Part shown: one piece after another, positions 1-6,750 of the stretch | How the letters are laid out: every line of letters starts with the position of its first letter | Position numbering within the stretch: the first letter of the stretch is position 1 | DNA from: an uncultured bacterium | GTDB lineage: Bacteria; Bacillota; Bacilli; Lactobacillales; Lactobacillaceae | Assembly: GCA_905214235.1 (NCBI GenBank) | Contig: CAJMLF010000045.1 | Location: 1 to 6,838 of the forward strand | DNA: 6,838 bases | Reading direction: 5' to 3' | Translations under genes and position numbers: made by a program | Notes under the pieces: generated by a model | The model's input: the letters and a program-made list of their open reading frames with translations, nothing else | What the model was told of the DNA's origin: nothing | Database searches by the model: none

Positions 1-130
1 AAATAGAAATAAGAATTATCTTTTAATAAAAAGATACACACTCTAAAAAGAGCTAAATTTCAATTTTGAGATACGTATCGATTTTATTCTCATGAAGAAT
101 CTACCAATGATATATGTATAAAATTGGTTC

Positions 131-177
131 AACCCCTATTTTATTTAGATTAGCAATATCAAAATAAAATAGGGGTT
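131..177. repeat. Perfect 16-bp inverted repeat with 15-base loop
   Basis: AACCCCTATTTTATTT (131-146) is the exact reverse complement of 162-177. The base of the stem is GC-rich and the rest is A/T. Neither side has a clear T-tract, so it is a weak terminator candidate. A subterminal hairpin of a transposon or a small repeated element is an alternative. Confidence 0.6.
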
Positions 178-583
178 AAATTATACTTGTGTAGCTAGAA
201 TAACTAGCAACATATAAACTCTGCATGTTTAACTGAGACATCGGATTATACCAATTCACAATTAGAAGAATAAACAGATTACTCAACAAGATTATGAAAT
301 TTACAATATGCTGATAGGAAAGCCATTCAACAACAGAACCATCTTACTCAACACTTTATTAGCTTAAAAGCGAGTTCAGCAATAATAAGATAAATGAGCC
401 ATATAACAAACCAAGAAATTTATAATGCCTATATTTTGCTTTATTACGCCTTTATAGGCTCTTTAAGAGTATTAAGGTATTTCACACTATTTAGCATATA
501 AGATGGGCTAAAATAGGGCTTATTTAAGCTCTCAATAAGTATTTATCTTTTTTCTTTAAGACTTTAACTATAACTTTTAAACA

Positions 584-620
584 AAAGGCTTCGATTCCCA
601 AGCAGAGAATCGAAGCCTTT
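584..620. terminator. Strong Rho-independent terminator hairpin, probably bidirectional
   Basis: AAAGGCTTCGATTC (584-597) pairs perfectly over 14 bp with GAATCGAAGCCTTT (607-620) around a 9-base loop. On the plus strand it is followed by CATTTTTTAT, on the minus strand by TGTTTAAAAG after the stem's own T residues. No intact gene lies on either side, so it may mark the end of a lost gene or of an untranslated transcript. Confidence 0.7.
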
Positions 621-661
621 CATTTTTTATGCCAGCTTTTTACCAACTTAATTTATTTAAA

Positions 662-690
662 TTTGGTGTATTTTTGGTGTACACACACCA
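662..690. repeat. Direct and inverted TGGTGT repeats
   Basis: TTTGGTGTA occurs at 662-670 and again at 673-681, an 11-base period. The second copy continues into an inverted copy, giving TGGTGT-ACAC-ACACCA at 675-690. The arrangement resembles recombinase or regulator binding sites spaced by one helical turn. No protein for it is in the window. Confidence 0.5.
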
Positions 691-879
691 CAGTTACTAA
701 CTTTTTAGAAGTTAATAACTGATTTAGCCTAAATCCACGAAGTCGCTTAAAAGCCGTCATTTCAAGCTTTTAGACTACTTCTTCTTGTTCTTCTTACCCT
801 TCTTGCTATCTTTAGTTTCCTTTTCTGGACGCATTGTTGGGAAGAAGAAGTATAATTGCTTACAATACCTTCTTCTGGC

Positions 880-996
880 ATTTCACATTTTTTCACACGT
901 TTAAATGACTACAAATACTATCATATCAACCATTTTCGTGATCATAAAAATTATAGGATATCATTTAGTTCAAAACATGTGAAAAAAGTGAGAAAT
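880..996. repeat. 117-bp element bounded by long imperfect inverted repeats
   Basis: The left arm 880-902 and the right arm 973-996 match over 21 positions as inverted repeats, with two mismatches and a one-base bulge. About 70 bases lie between them. The left arm contains TTTCACA twice with a 10-base period (881 and 891), and the right arm carries the complementary TGTGAAA. Possible identities are a miniature inverted-repeat element or a protein-binding site cluster. No target-site duplication is evident. Confidence 0.5.
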
Positions 997-1015
997 CATA
1001 GCCTTAAACTAACAT

Positions 1016-1058
1016 AAAAAGCCTATAACAAACACGGTAAAAACGTATTGTTATAGGC
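1016..1058 (-). terminator. Rho-independent terminator after tRNA-Thr
   Basis: GCCTATAACAA (1021-1031) pairs perfectly over 11 bp with TTGTTATAGGC (1048-1058). On the minus strand the stem is followed by TTTTT (1016-1020). On the plus strand the stem is followed by TTTTA, so it may also stop transcription coming from the left. It lies 17 bases beyond the tRNA 3' end. Confidence 0.85.
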
Positions 1059-1075
1059 TTTTAGTATGTTTCTAG

Positions 1076-1148
1076 TGCTGACTAGAGGATTCGAACCTCC
1101 GACCTCATCATTACTAATGACGTGCTCTGCCAACTGAGCTAAGTCAGC
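1076..1148 (-). tRNA. tRNA-Thr (anticodon AGU)
   Basis: A full 73-nt cloverleaf reads on the minus strand. The acceptor stem GCTGACT pairs perfectly with AGTCAGC and the discriminator is A. The D arm is GCTC/GAGC. The anticodon stem is CGTCA/TGATG with one G-U pair, and the loop TTAGTAA puts AGT at positions 34-36. The T arm is GGAGG with TTCGAAT loop and CCTCT, again with one G-U pair. CCA is not encoded: the bases after the discriminator are CTAG, so the end must be added by CCA transferase. AGU reads ACU threonine codons directly. A34 in a bacterial threonine tRNA is unusual but known in some lactic acid bacteria and mollicutes. Confidence 0.95.
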
Positions 1149-1166
1149 ATTTCACCAGCGAATATT

Positions 1167-1194
1167 AGTATAGCATATCCCCGCCTAAACGCAA
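1167..1194 (-). promoter_or_regulatory. Promoter of the tRNA-Thr gene
   Basis: The minus strand has TTGCGT (1189-1194) as a -35 box, a 16-base spacer, and TATACT (1167-1172) as a -10 box preceded by TGC, which makes an extended -10. The mature tRNA 5' end is 18 bases downstream of the -10 box, leaving room for a short leader. It sits just after the T-tract of the sng operon terminator, so the tRNA is probably transcribed independently of the defence operon. Confidence 0.75.
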
Positions 1195-1196
1195 GG

Positions 1197-1247
1197 AAAA
1201 AATTAAAAAAGTGAAGCAAAAGTCACCTTGGGACTCACGCTTCACTT
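1197..1247 (-). terminator. Terminator of the sng operon, overlapping the sngC stop
   Basis: AAGTGAAGC (1209-1217) pairs with GCTTCACTT (1239-1247) in a 9-bp stem, with an inner AGTC/GACT helix (1221-1224 with 1232-1235). On the minus strand the stem runs into TTTTTTAATTTTTT. The sngC stop codon (1242-1244) lies within the upstream arm, so the hairpin starts inside the coding region. Confidence 0.8.
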
Positions 1248-3491
1248 CTTTGTTTTCTCATGTAGTCCGTCACCCATCTGGGCCACACACTTCTTCATCT
1301 CATTAATATCCAAAATACTCTGGGCGAATTCCTTGCGGACCAGGTCATCAGGTAGGTACTCGTCATACTTATCAAAGACCGGCACCTCCTTTGGGTACAG
1401 CAACTCCAGTGGATCAAAGTCCCTTGCCGCCTCCTCCTTCAAGACCTGGAAGAACTCCTCGGCGCTGGTGTCCATGGCAAATTCCATGAAGTAGGGTCGG
1501 GCCGAGTTAAAGCCGCGTAGGTTCAACCGCTTGGCACACTTAATCCGCAGCAACCGTTCTAGGGCCAGAAAGGCATAGCTCCCGGTCCACGGGAAGAGAC
1601 ACCACATCTTGCCACCGAGGTTAATCAATTGCTTTTTCGGCAGGCCCGCAATATTAGCGGTGTCACGAGCCTGTGTCAGTCGTGCTCGGGCGTTCTTCAT
1701 CAGGTACGGGTACATCTGACTTTCTACCAAGACCTGCCGCATCCGTTTCAAAATCTTTGGATGAATGTCACCCGGGACATCCCCAAAGTATGCCGGAATC
1801 CGGCCCTTGACACCATGACAGTACACCTGGTGACGCTGGCGGTCAATATCTTCAACCACCCATACCCGGCCAGCAATTGCAATCTTGTCACCAACCGGTG
1901 GCGGCTTAACAATCGTTCCTAGTTCTTCGGATCTAGCATGGACGCTGAACTCCTCATTTTCCTGGAAGACCGCGTAGAACTTGAAGTTGTTGACGACCCG
2001 CTCGCCGGCCATACCGACAATCAGGTTACCCCGTTCCGTCTGCTGAATCTGGTCCTTCTTCACTAGATGGCGTAAGAGGATCCGGTAATCGTCCGAACTA
2101 ACGTTATGGAAGTAGTTCAATGGCAAAACTCGACCAGCCAACTCCGCTGGACTCATCTCCCCGCCGGATGCCAGGGTGCTCATTGTCTGGTGGTAGAGCA
2201 GGCTGTATGGCAGGCGGTTGGGTTCTGGTGGTTCAACCCACCGTTCTTCTAGATATAATTGGACCAGGGCAATTCCCTGGAGCAGTGGCCAGGGAATCAG
2301 GTCCGGCAGCATCGCCCGCGACTCCGGGTGTTCTTCCCGCATCACAAAGTGCATCTCGGGCGGATTCCCCCGCCGGCCGGTCCGGCCCATCCGCTGGAGA
2401 AATCCAGAAACAGTGAAAGGAGCGTCAATCTGAAAGGCCTGCTCCAGCTTTCCAATGTCAATCCCCAGCTCCAAGGTCGCTGTTGCACAGGTCGTCATGT
2501 AGGAGTCGTCATCCTTCATCGCGTCCTCTGCTGTTGCTCGAAATGCCGGTGACAGGTTCCCATGGTGGATTAAGAAGCGGTCCGGCTCGTGCCTGGCTGC
2601 GCTATAGGAACGGAGCATCTGGCAAACCGCCTCACACTCCTCCCGGCTATTGGTAAAGACCAGGCTCTTCTTCCCGCGGGTGTGCTCAAAGATATAGCCA
2701 ATTCCCGGGTCAGCCAGTTCCGGCGCTGTATCCGTCTTCGGTTCTACCGGGGCCGCCGGGTCAAAGTCCTTGCTGGCTGCCTGGGGATCAGTCTGGTAAA
2801 AATGTTCCATCGATAGACGCCAGACCTGCCGGGTGTTTTTGACCTTGGGCGCAACGGTCCGGTGCCCGGATCCAGCTCCCAGGAATTTTGCTGCCTCCCG
2901 GAGGTTTCCAATCGTCGCCGATAGACCAATCCGCCGCGGTCTAACCCCGGCCAACCGGCTCAAGCGCTCAATCAAACAGAAGGTCTGTCCACCACGGTCA
3001 CTCCGCAGAAAGGAGTGGAGTTCGTCAATCACCACGAAACGGAGACCGTGGAAGAGGTGGGGAATATCCATATGTTTATTGATCATGAAAGACTCTAGTG
3101 ACTCCGGCGTGATCTGCAAGACACCAGACGGGTGCTTCAGCATCTTCCGTTTCTGGGTCGCCGCCACATCACCATGCCAGCGCCAGACGGGGATATCCGA
3201 ATCTTCCGTCAGTTCGGTCAACCGGCTGTACTGGTCGTTGATCAGGGCCTTGAGTGGCGCAATGTAAAGGCAGTTGACGGAGTCTCTTGCCCCTGATTCA
3301 CTCAGCTCAGTCAGAATCGGGAAAAAGGCCGCCTCGGTCTTCCCCGCAGCCGTGGACGCCGACAGTAAGACATTGTGGTCCGTCCCGAAGATTTCCGCGG
3401 CCGCGGCAACCTGGATGGGCCGAAGCTGTTGCCAGCCCTGCCGGTAGATGTAGTCCTGGATGAAAGGCGCATAGTGTGCGAAGACGTCCAT
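1242..3491 (-). CDS. sngC: SngC-like DExH helicase (Lhr-like superfamily 2; BrxHI relative)
   Basis: Third gene. Residues are numbered from the ATG at 3491 (749 aa); an adjacent in-frame GTG at 3494 would add one residue. The ATG is preferred because the GGGGG at 3499-3503 is 7 bases from it but only 4 from the GTG. All superfamily 2 motifs are present: Q motif Gln27, motif I STAAGKT with K51, Ia IAPLKALINDQ (77-87), Ib ITPES, II DELH at 156-159, III SAT at 191-193, IV LVFTNSRE, V ATLELGIDIG (338-347), VI QRMGRTGRRG at 366-375. After the two RecA domains, residues about 400-749 form a long Lhr-like C-terminal part: a likely winged helix (about 420-490), then a beta-rich segment (about 515-575). 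The catalytic set is intact. Family knowledge: Lhr-like helicases translocate on nucleic acid, and SngC and BrxHI are defence members. As last gene of the operon its stop codon lies inside the terminator stem. A housekeeping Lhr would be longer and would not be expected in this gene pair. Confidence 0.86.
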   Translation of the reverse strand: MDVFAHYAPFIQDYIYRQGWQQLRPIQVAAAAEIFGTDHNVLLSASTAAGKTEAAFFPILTELSESGARDSVNCLYIAPLKALINDQYSRLTELTEDSDIPVWRWHGDVAATQKRKMLKHPSGVLQITPESLESFMINKHMDIPHLFHGLRFVVIDELHSFLRSDRGGQTFCLIERLSRLAGVRPRRIGLSATIGNLREAAKFLGAGSGHRTVAPKVKNTRQVWRLSMEHFYQTDPQAASKDFDPAAPVEPKTDTAPELADPGIGYIFEHTRGKKSLVFTNSREECEAVCQMLRSYSAARHEPDRFLIHHGNLSPAFRATAEDAMKDDDSYMTTCATATLELGIDIGKLEQAFQIDAPFTVSGFLQRMGRTGRRGNPPEMHFVMREEHPESRAMLPDLIPWPLLQGIALVQLYLEERWVEPPEPNRLPYSLLYHQTMSTLASGGEMSPAELAGRVLPLNYFHNVSSDDYRILLRHLVKKDQIQQTERGNLIVGMAGERVVNNFKFYAVFQENEEFSVHARSEELGTIVKPPPVGDKIAIAGRVWVVEDIDRQRHQVYCHGVKGRIPAYFGDVPGDIHPKILKRMRQVLVESQMYPYLMKNARARLTQARDTANIAGLPKKQLINLGGKMWCLFPWTGSYAFLALERLLRIKCAKRLNLRGFNSARPYFMEFAMDTSAEEFFQVLKEEAARDFDPLELLYPKEVPVFDKYDEYLPDDLVRKEFAQSILDINEMKKCVAQMGDGLHEKTKK

Positions 3492-3498
3492 CACAATT

Positions 3499-3503
3499 CC
3501 CCC
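3499..3503 (-). promoter_or_regulatory. Weak ribosome binding site of sngC
   Basis: GGGGG lies between the sngB stop and the sngC start, 7 bases before the ATG at 3491 and 4 before the GTG at 3494. The spacing favours the ATG. It is the poorest match to AGGAGG in the operon, so the helicase may be made at a lower level or by translational coupling. Confidence 0.5.
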
Positions 3504-3506
3504 ATT

Positions 3507-4853
3507 CTAAATCGTAAACTCCGTGTAGTTTTTCTCCTGCTTACCACCATCATTAGTTGAGTCATCGTCATCCCCCATACCCGTGAACTGGTCGGAATTA
3601 AGGAGGTCACTGACCGTTGCCTTAGGGTTCTGGTAAACGATGTCCAGTAGCTCAATAAAGTCCCGGATAACCTCCCGGGGTGTAATCTTGATATCGGCAC
3701 CGATCCGCCCATACTCGATCTTGATAAACTTGGCCAATTCTTCTTCAGTAATCTGCCGGTCGTAGCCGTAAAGGCGGGCGTGCATGTCGGTCAGCTTTTC
3801 GGTTAAGACCAACATTTCTTCTGCCGTCAGTGGCTCCAGCTTAATCACCGGCGCGTACATGTCCTGGGCACCGACGTGGGCAAACTTTCCTTCCGTCAGC
3901 CGTGAACGCAGCGCCTCGTAACTGTAAACACCCCGGCGGCGGTCTTCAACGGCCTGCGGGGTCCCGCACATCAGGATACCAAGGTACTTGGCCTTTCCCT
4001 GGAGAGTGTCGTTATACATGGTCAAAATCTTTTCGTAGTTATACTGGCGACTGATGCTGTTCGGGATCTTGTAAATGTTGACTAGCTCATCAATCATGAT
4101 CACCAGCCCCGCATAGCCGGCCTGGCGGAAGAAGCGGGCGAAGAGCTTCAGGTATTCGTACCAGTCACTATCGTCAATGATAATGCTAACGCCAAGTTCT
4201 TGCTTGGCCTCGGTCTTGTGGGTGTACTCGCCGCGGAACCACTTGACTACCTTCGCCTTCGTTTCATCATCGTCATCAACATAGGCGTGGTAGTACATGT
4301 TCAGGAGCTTGGCAAAGTCGAACCCGTGGACAAGCTCGCTGAGGGAGGCAATAACCGCACCAATCTTCTTATCAACGGCCGCGGTGAATTGCGGGTCATC
4401 CTCATCCAAGCCCGTCTCGCTGGCCACTTCCTGAAGGACAGTATTAATCCAGCGATCGAGGATTAAAGTTAATGCGCCCCCTTCTGGCCGGGTCTTGGTT
4501 GCGAGGTTCTGGATTAATTCCCGGTAGGTTGCCAGGCCCTGACCCTTGGTTCCCTGTAGCCGTCGTTCAGGCGACAAGTCGCCGTCCACGACCACGAAGT
4601 TCTTATCCATCACGTAGTTGCGGACCGCCTGGAGGAGGAAGCTCTTCCCAGCACCATAGCGACCGACAATAAAGTGGAAGGAAGCCCCACCCTCGGCAAC
4701 GACTCCAAAGTCATGCAGGAGGGCCGCAATTTCATCCTTCCGCCCGACTGTAATGTAAGGGAGGCCAATTCGGGGAACCACTCCGGCCTTAAGGGAATGT
4801 AGGACTGTCTGCGCAATCCGCTTGGGCACCCGTTGCCTTGTCCTTTCTGCCAT
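3507..4853 (-). CDS. sngB: SngB-like P-loop ATPase (BrxC/BrxD, former DUF2791 family)
   Basis: Second gene, 448 aa, ATG start, TAG stop, beginning 6 bases after sngA. Seen: Walker A GRYGAGKS at residues 64-71 with the P-loop lysine at K70. Walker B is VIMIDE at 251-256, with D255 and E256 as likely Mg-binding and catalytic residues. A sensor-1-like LGILMCGT lies at 291-298, and a YEALRSRL motif at 312-319 supplies arginine-finger candidates R316 and R318. The C-terminal part (about 340-415) is a helical lid, and a short acidic run (428-431) precedes the end. Length and motifs fit the BrxD-like AAA+ ATPases. Family knowledge: these ATPases pair with Lhr-like helicases in Shango (SngB) and in some BREX systems (BrxD). 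Inference: it hydrolyses ATP to load or regulate the helicase encoded just downstream. The catalytic motifs look intact, so an active enzyme is expected. Confidence 0.85.
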   Translation of the reverse strand: MAERTRQRVPKRIAQTVLHSLKAGVVPRIGLPYITVGRKDEIAALLHDFGVVAEGGASFHFIVGRYGAGKSFLLQAVRNYVMDKNFVVVDGDLSPERRLQGTKGQGLATYRELIQNLATKTRPEGGALTLILDRWINTVLQEVASETGLDEDDPQFTAAVDKKIGAVIASLSELVHGFDFAKLLNMYYHAYVDDDDETKAKVVKWFRGEYTHKTEAKQELGVSIIIDDSDWYEYLKLFARFFRQAGYAGLVIMIDELVNIYKIPNSISRQYNYEKILTMYNDTLQGKAKYLGILMCGTPQAVEDRRRGVYSYEALRSRLTEGKFAHVGAQDMYAPVIKLEPLTAEEMLVLTEKLTDMHARLYGYDRQITEEELAKFIKIEYGRIGADIKITPREVIRDFIELLDIVYQNPKATVSDLLNSDQFTGMGDDDDSTNDGGKQEKNYTEFTI

Positions 4854-4859
4854 TTAAAA

Positions 4860-6722
4860 TCACTCCTTATCTGAAAACATTTTTTCCAGGTCCGCCCGAT
4901 AGTCTTCAATAATTGCTGGTTGGTCGTCCTGGTTAAATTCAATCACGTCATCACCAATTTCGTCAAAAAGGGCTTCGTTAATCTGGTCGGCCACGATTGA
5001 GACCATCAGGTGGTGCTTTTTCAAGTAGTCCTTCCATGGTTTCCCCTTCAAGAGAGCCCGTAATAAGAAGGCCTGGTCAGCGTCAAGGTTCATCGAAACT
5101 GGCTCCGCAGCTGGAGCTGTCGGTTGTGGCTGGGAAGAAGGCGGTGGCATCGTTTCCTGCGCTGCCACTGATTCTTCCTGGTCCTCTTTAATTGCCTGCC
5201 GTTCCTCATCGGTCAGCAGGCTCTCCTGGGTGACCGCCGCATCCTGACGAATCTGGTTAATCCCGCCCAGGTCGATGTGGACCTTGGGCCGCTGAGCTTC
5301 TTTGAGCTGGCGTTGATAGGTACTAATTCCCTGGTCAATGGCATTTAGAACTACAACCGGCAGCCAGCGGGCCTTCAGAGGGCGACCAAGGTTAAATCGT
5401 AGCCGGACAAGCCGGTCGACCTCGTGAAGTAAGGTGTTGAGGTTTTGCTTCTCATTCGGTTGGGCCCGCATGGAAAGGCAGTAGTATTGGCGACCCTTAA
5501 AGCGGTAGCGCCGGACCGAATCAAGCGGGTACTCTGTCATCTGCTGCTGGGGGTGGAAGTAAAAGACTGCGTTGCCAAAGAAGTAGTTGGTCGTCAGCTG
5601 CTGACTGGCAACATGGTGGTCAAAGTACTTTTGCCCCTCCTTGTCCGGTAAGTTGAGGATCTCCTGCCAGATCACCTTTAACAGGGCCGTAAAGTGGTCG
5701 GCTGATTTTTGGTATAACCGACTGCGGTCCAGGTAGGTTGTGTGCCGCTTGAAGACGGCGACCAGATCCGTTGCACTGTATGCATCTGGGTGGAGCAAAA
5801 CATGGTAGTCACGGTCCGCCGCAATCTCAGTCGCAAAGATCTTGTTTGCTAGCGCATGGTCAAGTCGGTAGTAAAGAACGTAGTCGCGCAGCCAATGGTC
5901 CAGGTAGGCCCCCATCTTGCTATCAAAATGACCAGCATACTCATTCCGGAATTCGGTCAATTGCTTGAAGCCCGCCATTGGGGAAGCCACACCAATGTTG
6001 TTGAGGAGCTCGTAGATGTAAATGTAGGCGTACGAGGTCGAAACTGGGGTGAAAACACCCTGGCGAAGCTTGGTCCGCCAGGCAAAGTACGTCCGCAGCT
6101 GGTCAACACTTAGCATGTGGTAGGTTGGAAAGTAGCGCTTGAGGGGAACCGGCCGGTCAAAGTCGTCCTGGTAATCGGCCAGGATTTGCCCCTGGTCGTA
6201 GAAGTTCTTGTCCCGCCGTAAGCCTGGCAAGAGGCTGTAGTCATAGGCCACCAGGGCCATTTCAATCTGCTTAGGGACCGCGGGTTTAGTGGGCTGGGGA
6301 CGCCGTTTTGTCGGTTGGGGGATTGCCTGAGCCTGGTACTTTTCCTCGGCATCATTTTCCGGTAGGACCACGTATTGTTGCTGGTGCATGGCTTCCTTAC
6401 CAGCGTTCACCGCCGCCTTGAAGGCGTAGTCAATGATGTTTTCGCTGGCCCGGTCACTCACCTTTTCCAGGGTAAAACCAACCCACTGTTCATCATGGTG
6501 AAAGAAGGCGGGCCCGAATCCGGGAAGGTCACGAATCGCATCGGCAAAGCTAAAGCACTGGGCATCAATCCGGACTGGTTTAGCCGGGTTGATGACGATG
6601 AAGGGCGCTTGACCAGGCTTTAGCGCAAGGCCCTGTTTGGGTACCTCATCATCGGTCGGTAGTGTGGTAAAGCGCAAGCCGTACTTATTACTGATTAGTT
6701 TGGTCAGTGACTGGTAATCCAT
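4860..6722 (-). CDS. sngA: SngA-like TerB-N/TerB-C protein of a Shango anti-phage system
   Basis: First gene of the operon, 620 aa, ATG start with GGAGG 8 bases upstream, TGA stop. Seen: residues about 1-112 resemble the YjbR/MmcQ fold family (a conserved-looking PGFGPAFFHHDEQWVGF stretch at 67-83, followed by a helix ending near 110). A basic, Pro-rich linker follows at about 134-150. Residues about 158-370 resemble the TerB-N domain, including the YDYSLLPGLRRDKNFYD stretch and the region around LSVDQLRTYFAWRTKLRQG (204-222). A Pro/Gln/Ala-rich linker spans about 520-545, and a TerB-C domain about 545-616, with the typical INEALFDEIGDDVIE segment. No signal peptide or membrane segment is seen, so it is probably cytoplasmic. 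Family knowledge: TerB-type proteins occur in tellurite and phage resistance loci, and SngA is the TerB component of Shango. The role here (sensor, scaffold or effector control) is inference. I see no separate classical TerB core between TerB-N and TerB-C; residues 370-520 are unassigned. Confidence 0.82.
   Translation of the reverse strand: MDYQSLTKLISNKYGLRFTTLPTDDEVPKQGLALKPGQAPFIVINPAKPVRIDAQCFSFADAIRDLPGFGPAFFHHDEQWVGFTLEKVSDRASENIIDYAFKAAVNAGKEAMHQQQYVVLPENDAEEKYQAQAIPQPTKRRPQPTKPAVPKQIEMALVAYDYSLLPGLRRDKNFYDQGQILADYQDDFDRPVPLKRYFPTYHMLSVDQLRTYFAWRTKLRQGVFTPVSTSYAYIYIYELLNNIGVASPMAGFKQLTEFRNEYAGHFDSKMGAYLDHWLRDYVLYYRLDHALANKIFATEIAADRDYHVLLHPDAYSATDLVAVFKRHTTYLDRSRLYQKSADHFTALLKVIWQEILNLPDKEGQKYFDHHVASQQLTTNYFFGNAVFYFHPQQQMTEYPLDSVRRYRFKGRQYYCLSMRAQPNEKQNLNTLLHEVDRLVRLRFNLGRPLKARWLPVVVLNAIDQGISTYQRQLKEAQRPKVHIDLGGINQIRQDAAVTQESLLTDEERQAIKEDQEESVAAQETMPPPSSQPQPTAPAAEPVSMNLDADQAFLLRALLKGKPWKDYLKKHHLMVSIVADQINEALFDEIGDDVIEFNQDDQPAIIEDYRADLEKMFSDKE
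4863..4868 (-). promoter_or_regulatory. Ribosome binding site of sngB, inside the end of sngA
   Basis: AAGGAG lies in the last two sense codons of sngA (Lys-Glu), directly before its TGA, and 9 bases before the sngB ATG. The overlap implies coupled translation of the two proteins. Confidence 0.8.
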
Positions 6723-6730
6723 TTCTCTCC

Positions 6731-6735
6731 CCTCC
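6731..6735 (-). promoter_or_regulatory. Ribosome binding site of sngA
   Basis: GGAGG on the minus strand lies 8 bases before the ATG at 6722, within a purine-only run. It fixes the sngA start. Confidence 0.8.
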
Positions 6736-6750
6736 CGTACATACGTTCAG

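Larger units (their letters stand above)
1..1015. other. AT-rich stretch without a recognisable intact gene
   Basis: Base composition is strikingly AT-rich beside the operon (by eye near 30% GC against about 50%). No reading frame of meaningful length with a ribosome binding site occurs on either strand. The stretch holds three inverted repeats (131-177, 584-620, 880-996), a cluster of TGGTGT motifs (662-690) and a lysine-rich frame tail at 775-882 on the minus strand. Candidates are a decayed mobile element, foreign intergenic DNA, or an untranslated RNA locus; none can be proven from the sequence. Confidence 0.6.

Noticed and set aside
453..459. Short inverted repeat with 427-433 (GCCTATA/TATAGGC)
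   Set aside because: Only 7 bp with a 19-base loop in AT-rich DNA; not distinguishable from chance.
394..501. 35-residue hydrophobic frame (starts MSHITNQEIYNAYILLYY), considered as a type I toxin peptide
   Set aside because: No Shine-Dalgarno sequence, a stop codon directly before the ATG, no similarity to known Fst/Ldr-type toxins that I recognise, and such frames are expected in AT-rich DNA.
1..1075. Duplicate of the tRNA-Thr 3' end as an attachment site
   Set aside because: No second copy of the T-arm/acceptor sequence was found to the left; the TTCGATTC at 590-597 is part of the hairpin stem and does not extend into a tRNA match.
1629..2552. Several plus-strand open frames of 70-98 aa
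   Set aside because: All are antisense to the helicase motifs of sngC, low in complexity and without starts that look translated.
2833..3267. 144-aa open frame on the plus strand
   Set aside because: It lies wholly inside sngC on the opposite strand, has no ribosome binding site, and its protein shows no domain; a shadow of a GC-balanced gene.
1242..4853. A BREX system, because ATPase and helicase resemble BrxD and BrxHI
   Set aside because: No methylase, PglZ-type phosphatase, BrxC/PglY or PglW gene in the window, and the partner is a TerB protein, which points to Shango instead.
4860..6722. Tellurite resistance operon
   Set aside because: Only TerB-N and TerB-C domains are shared with Ter proteins; no TerC, TerD/E/Z-type genes occur, and the ATPase-helicase pair fits defence.
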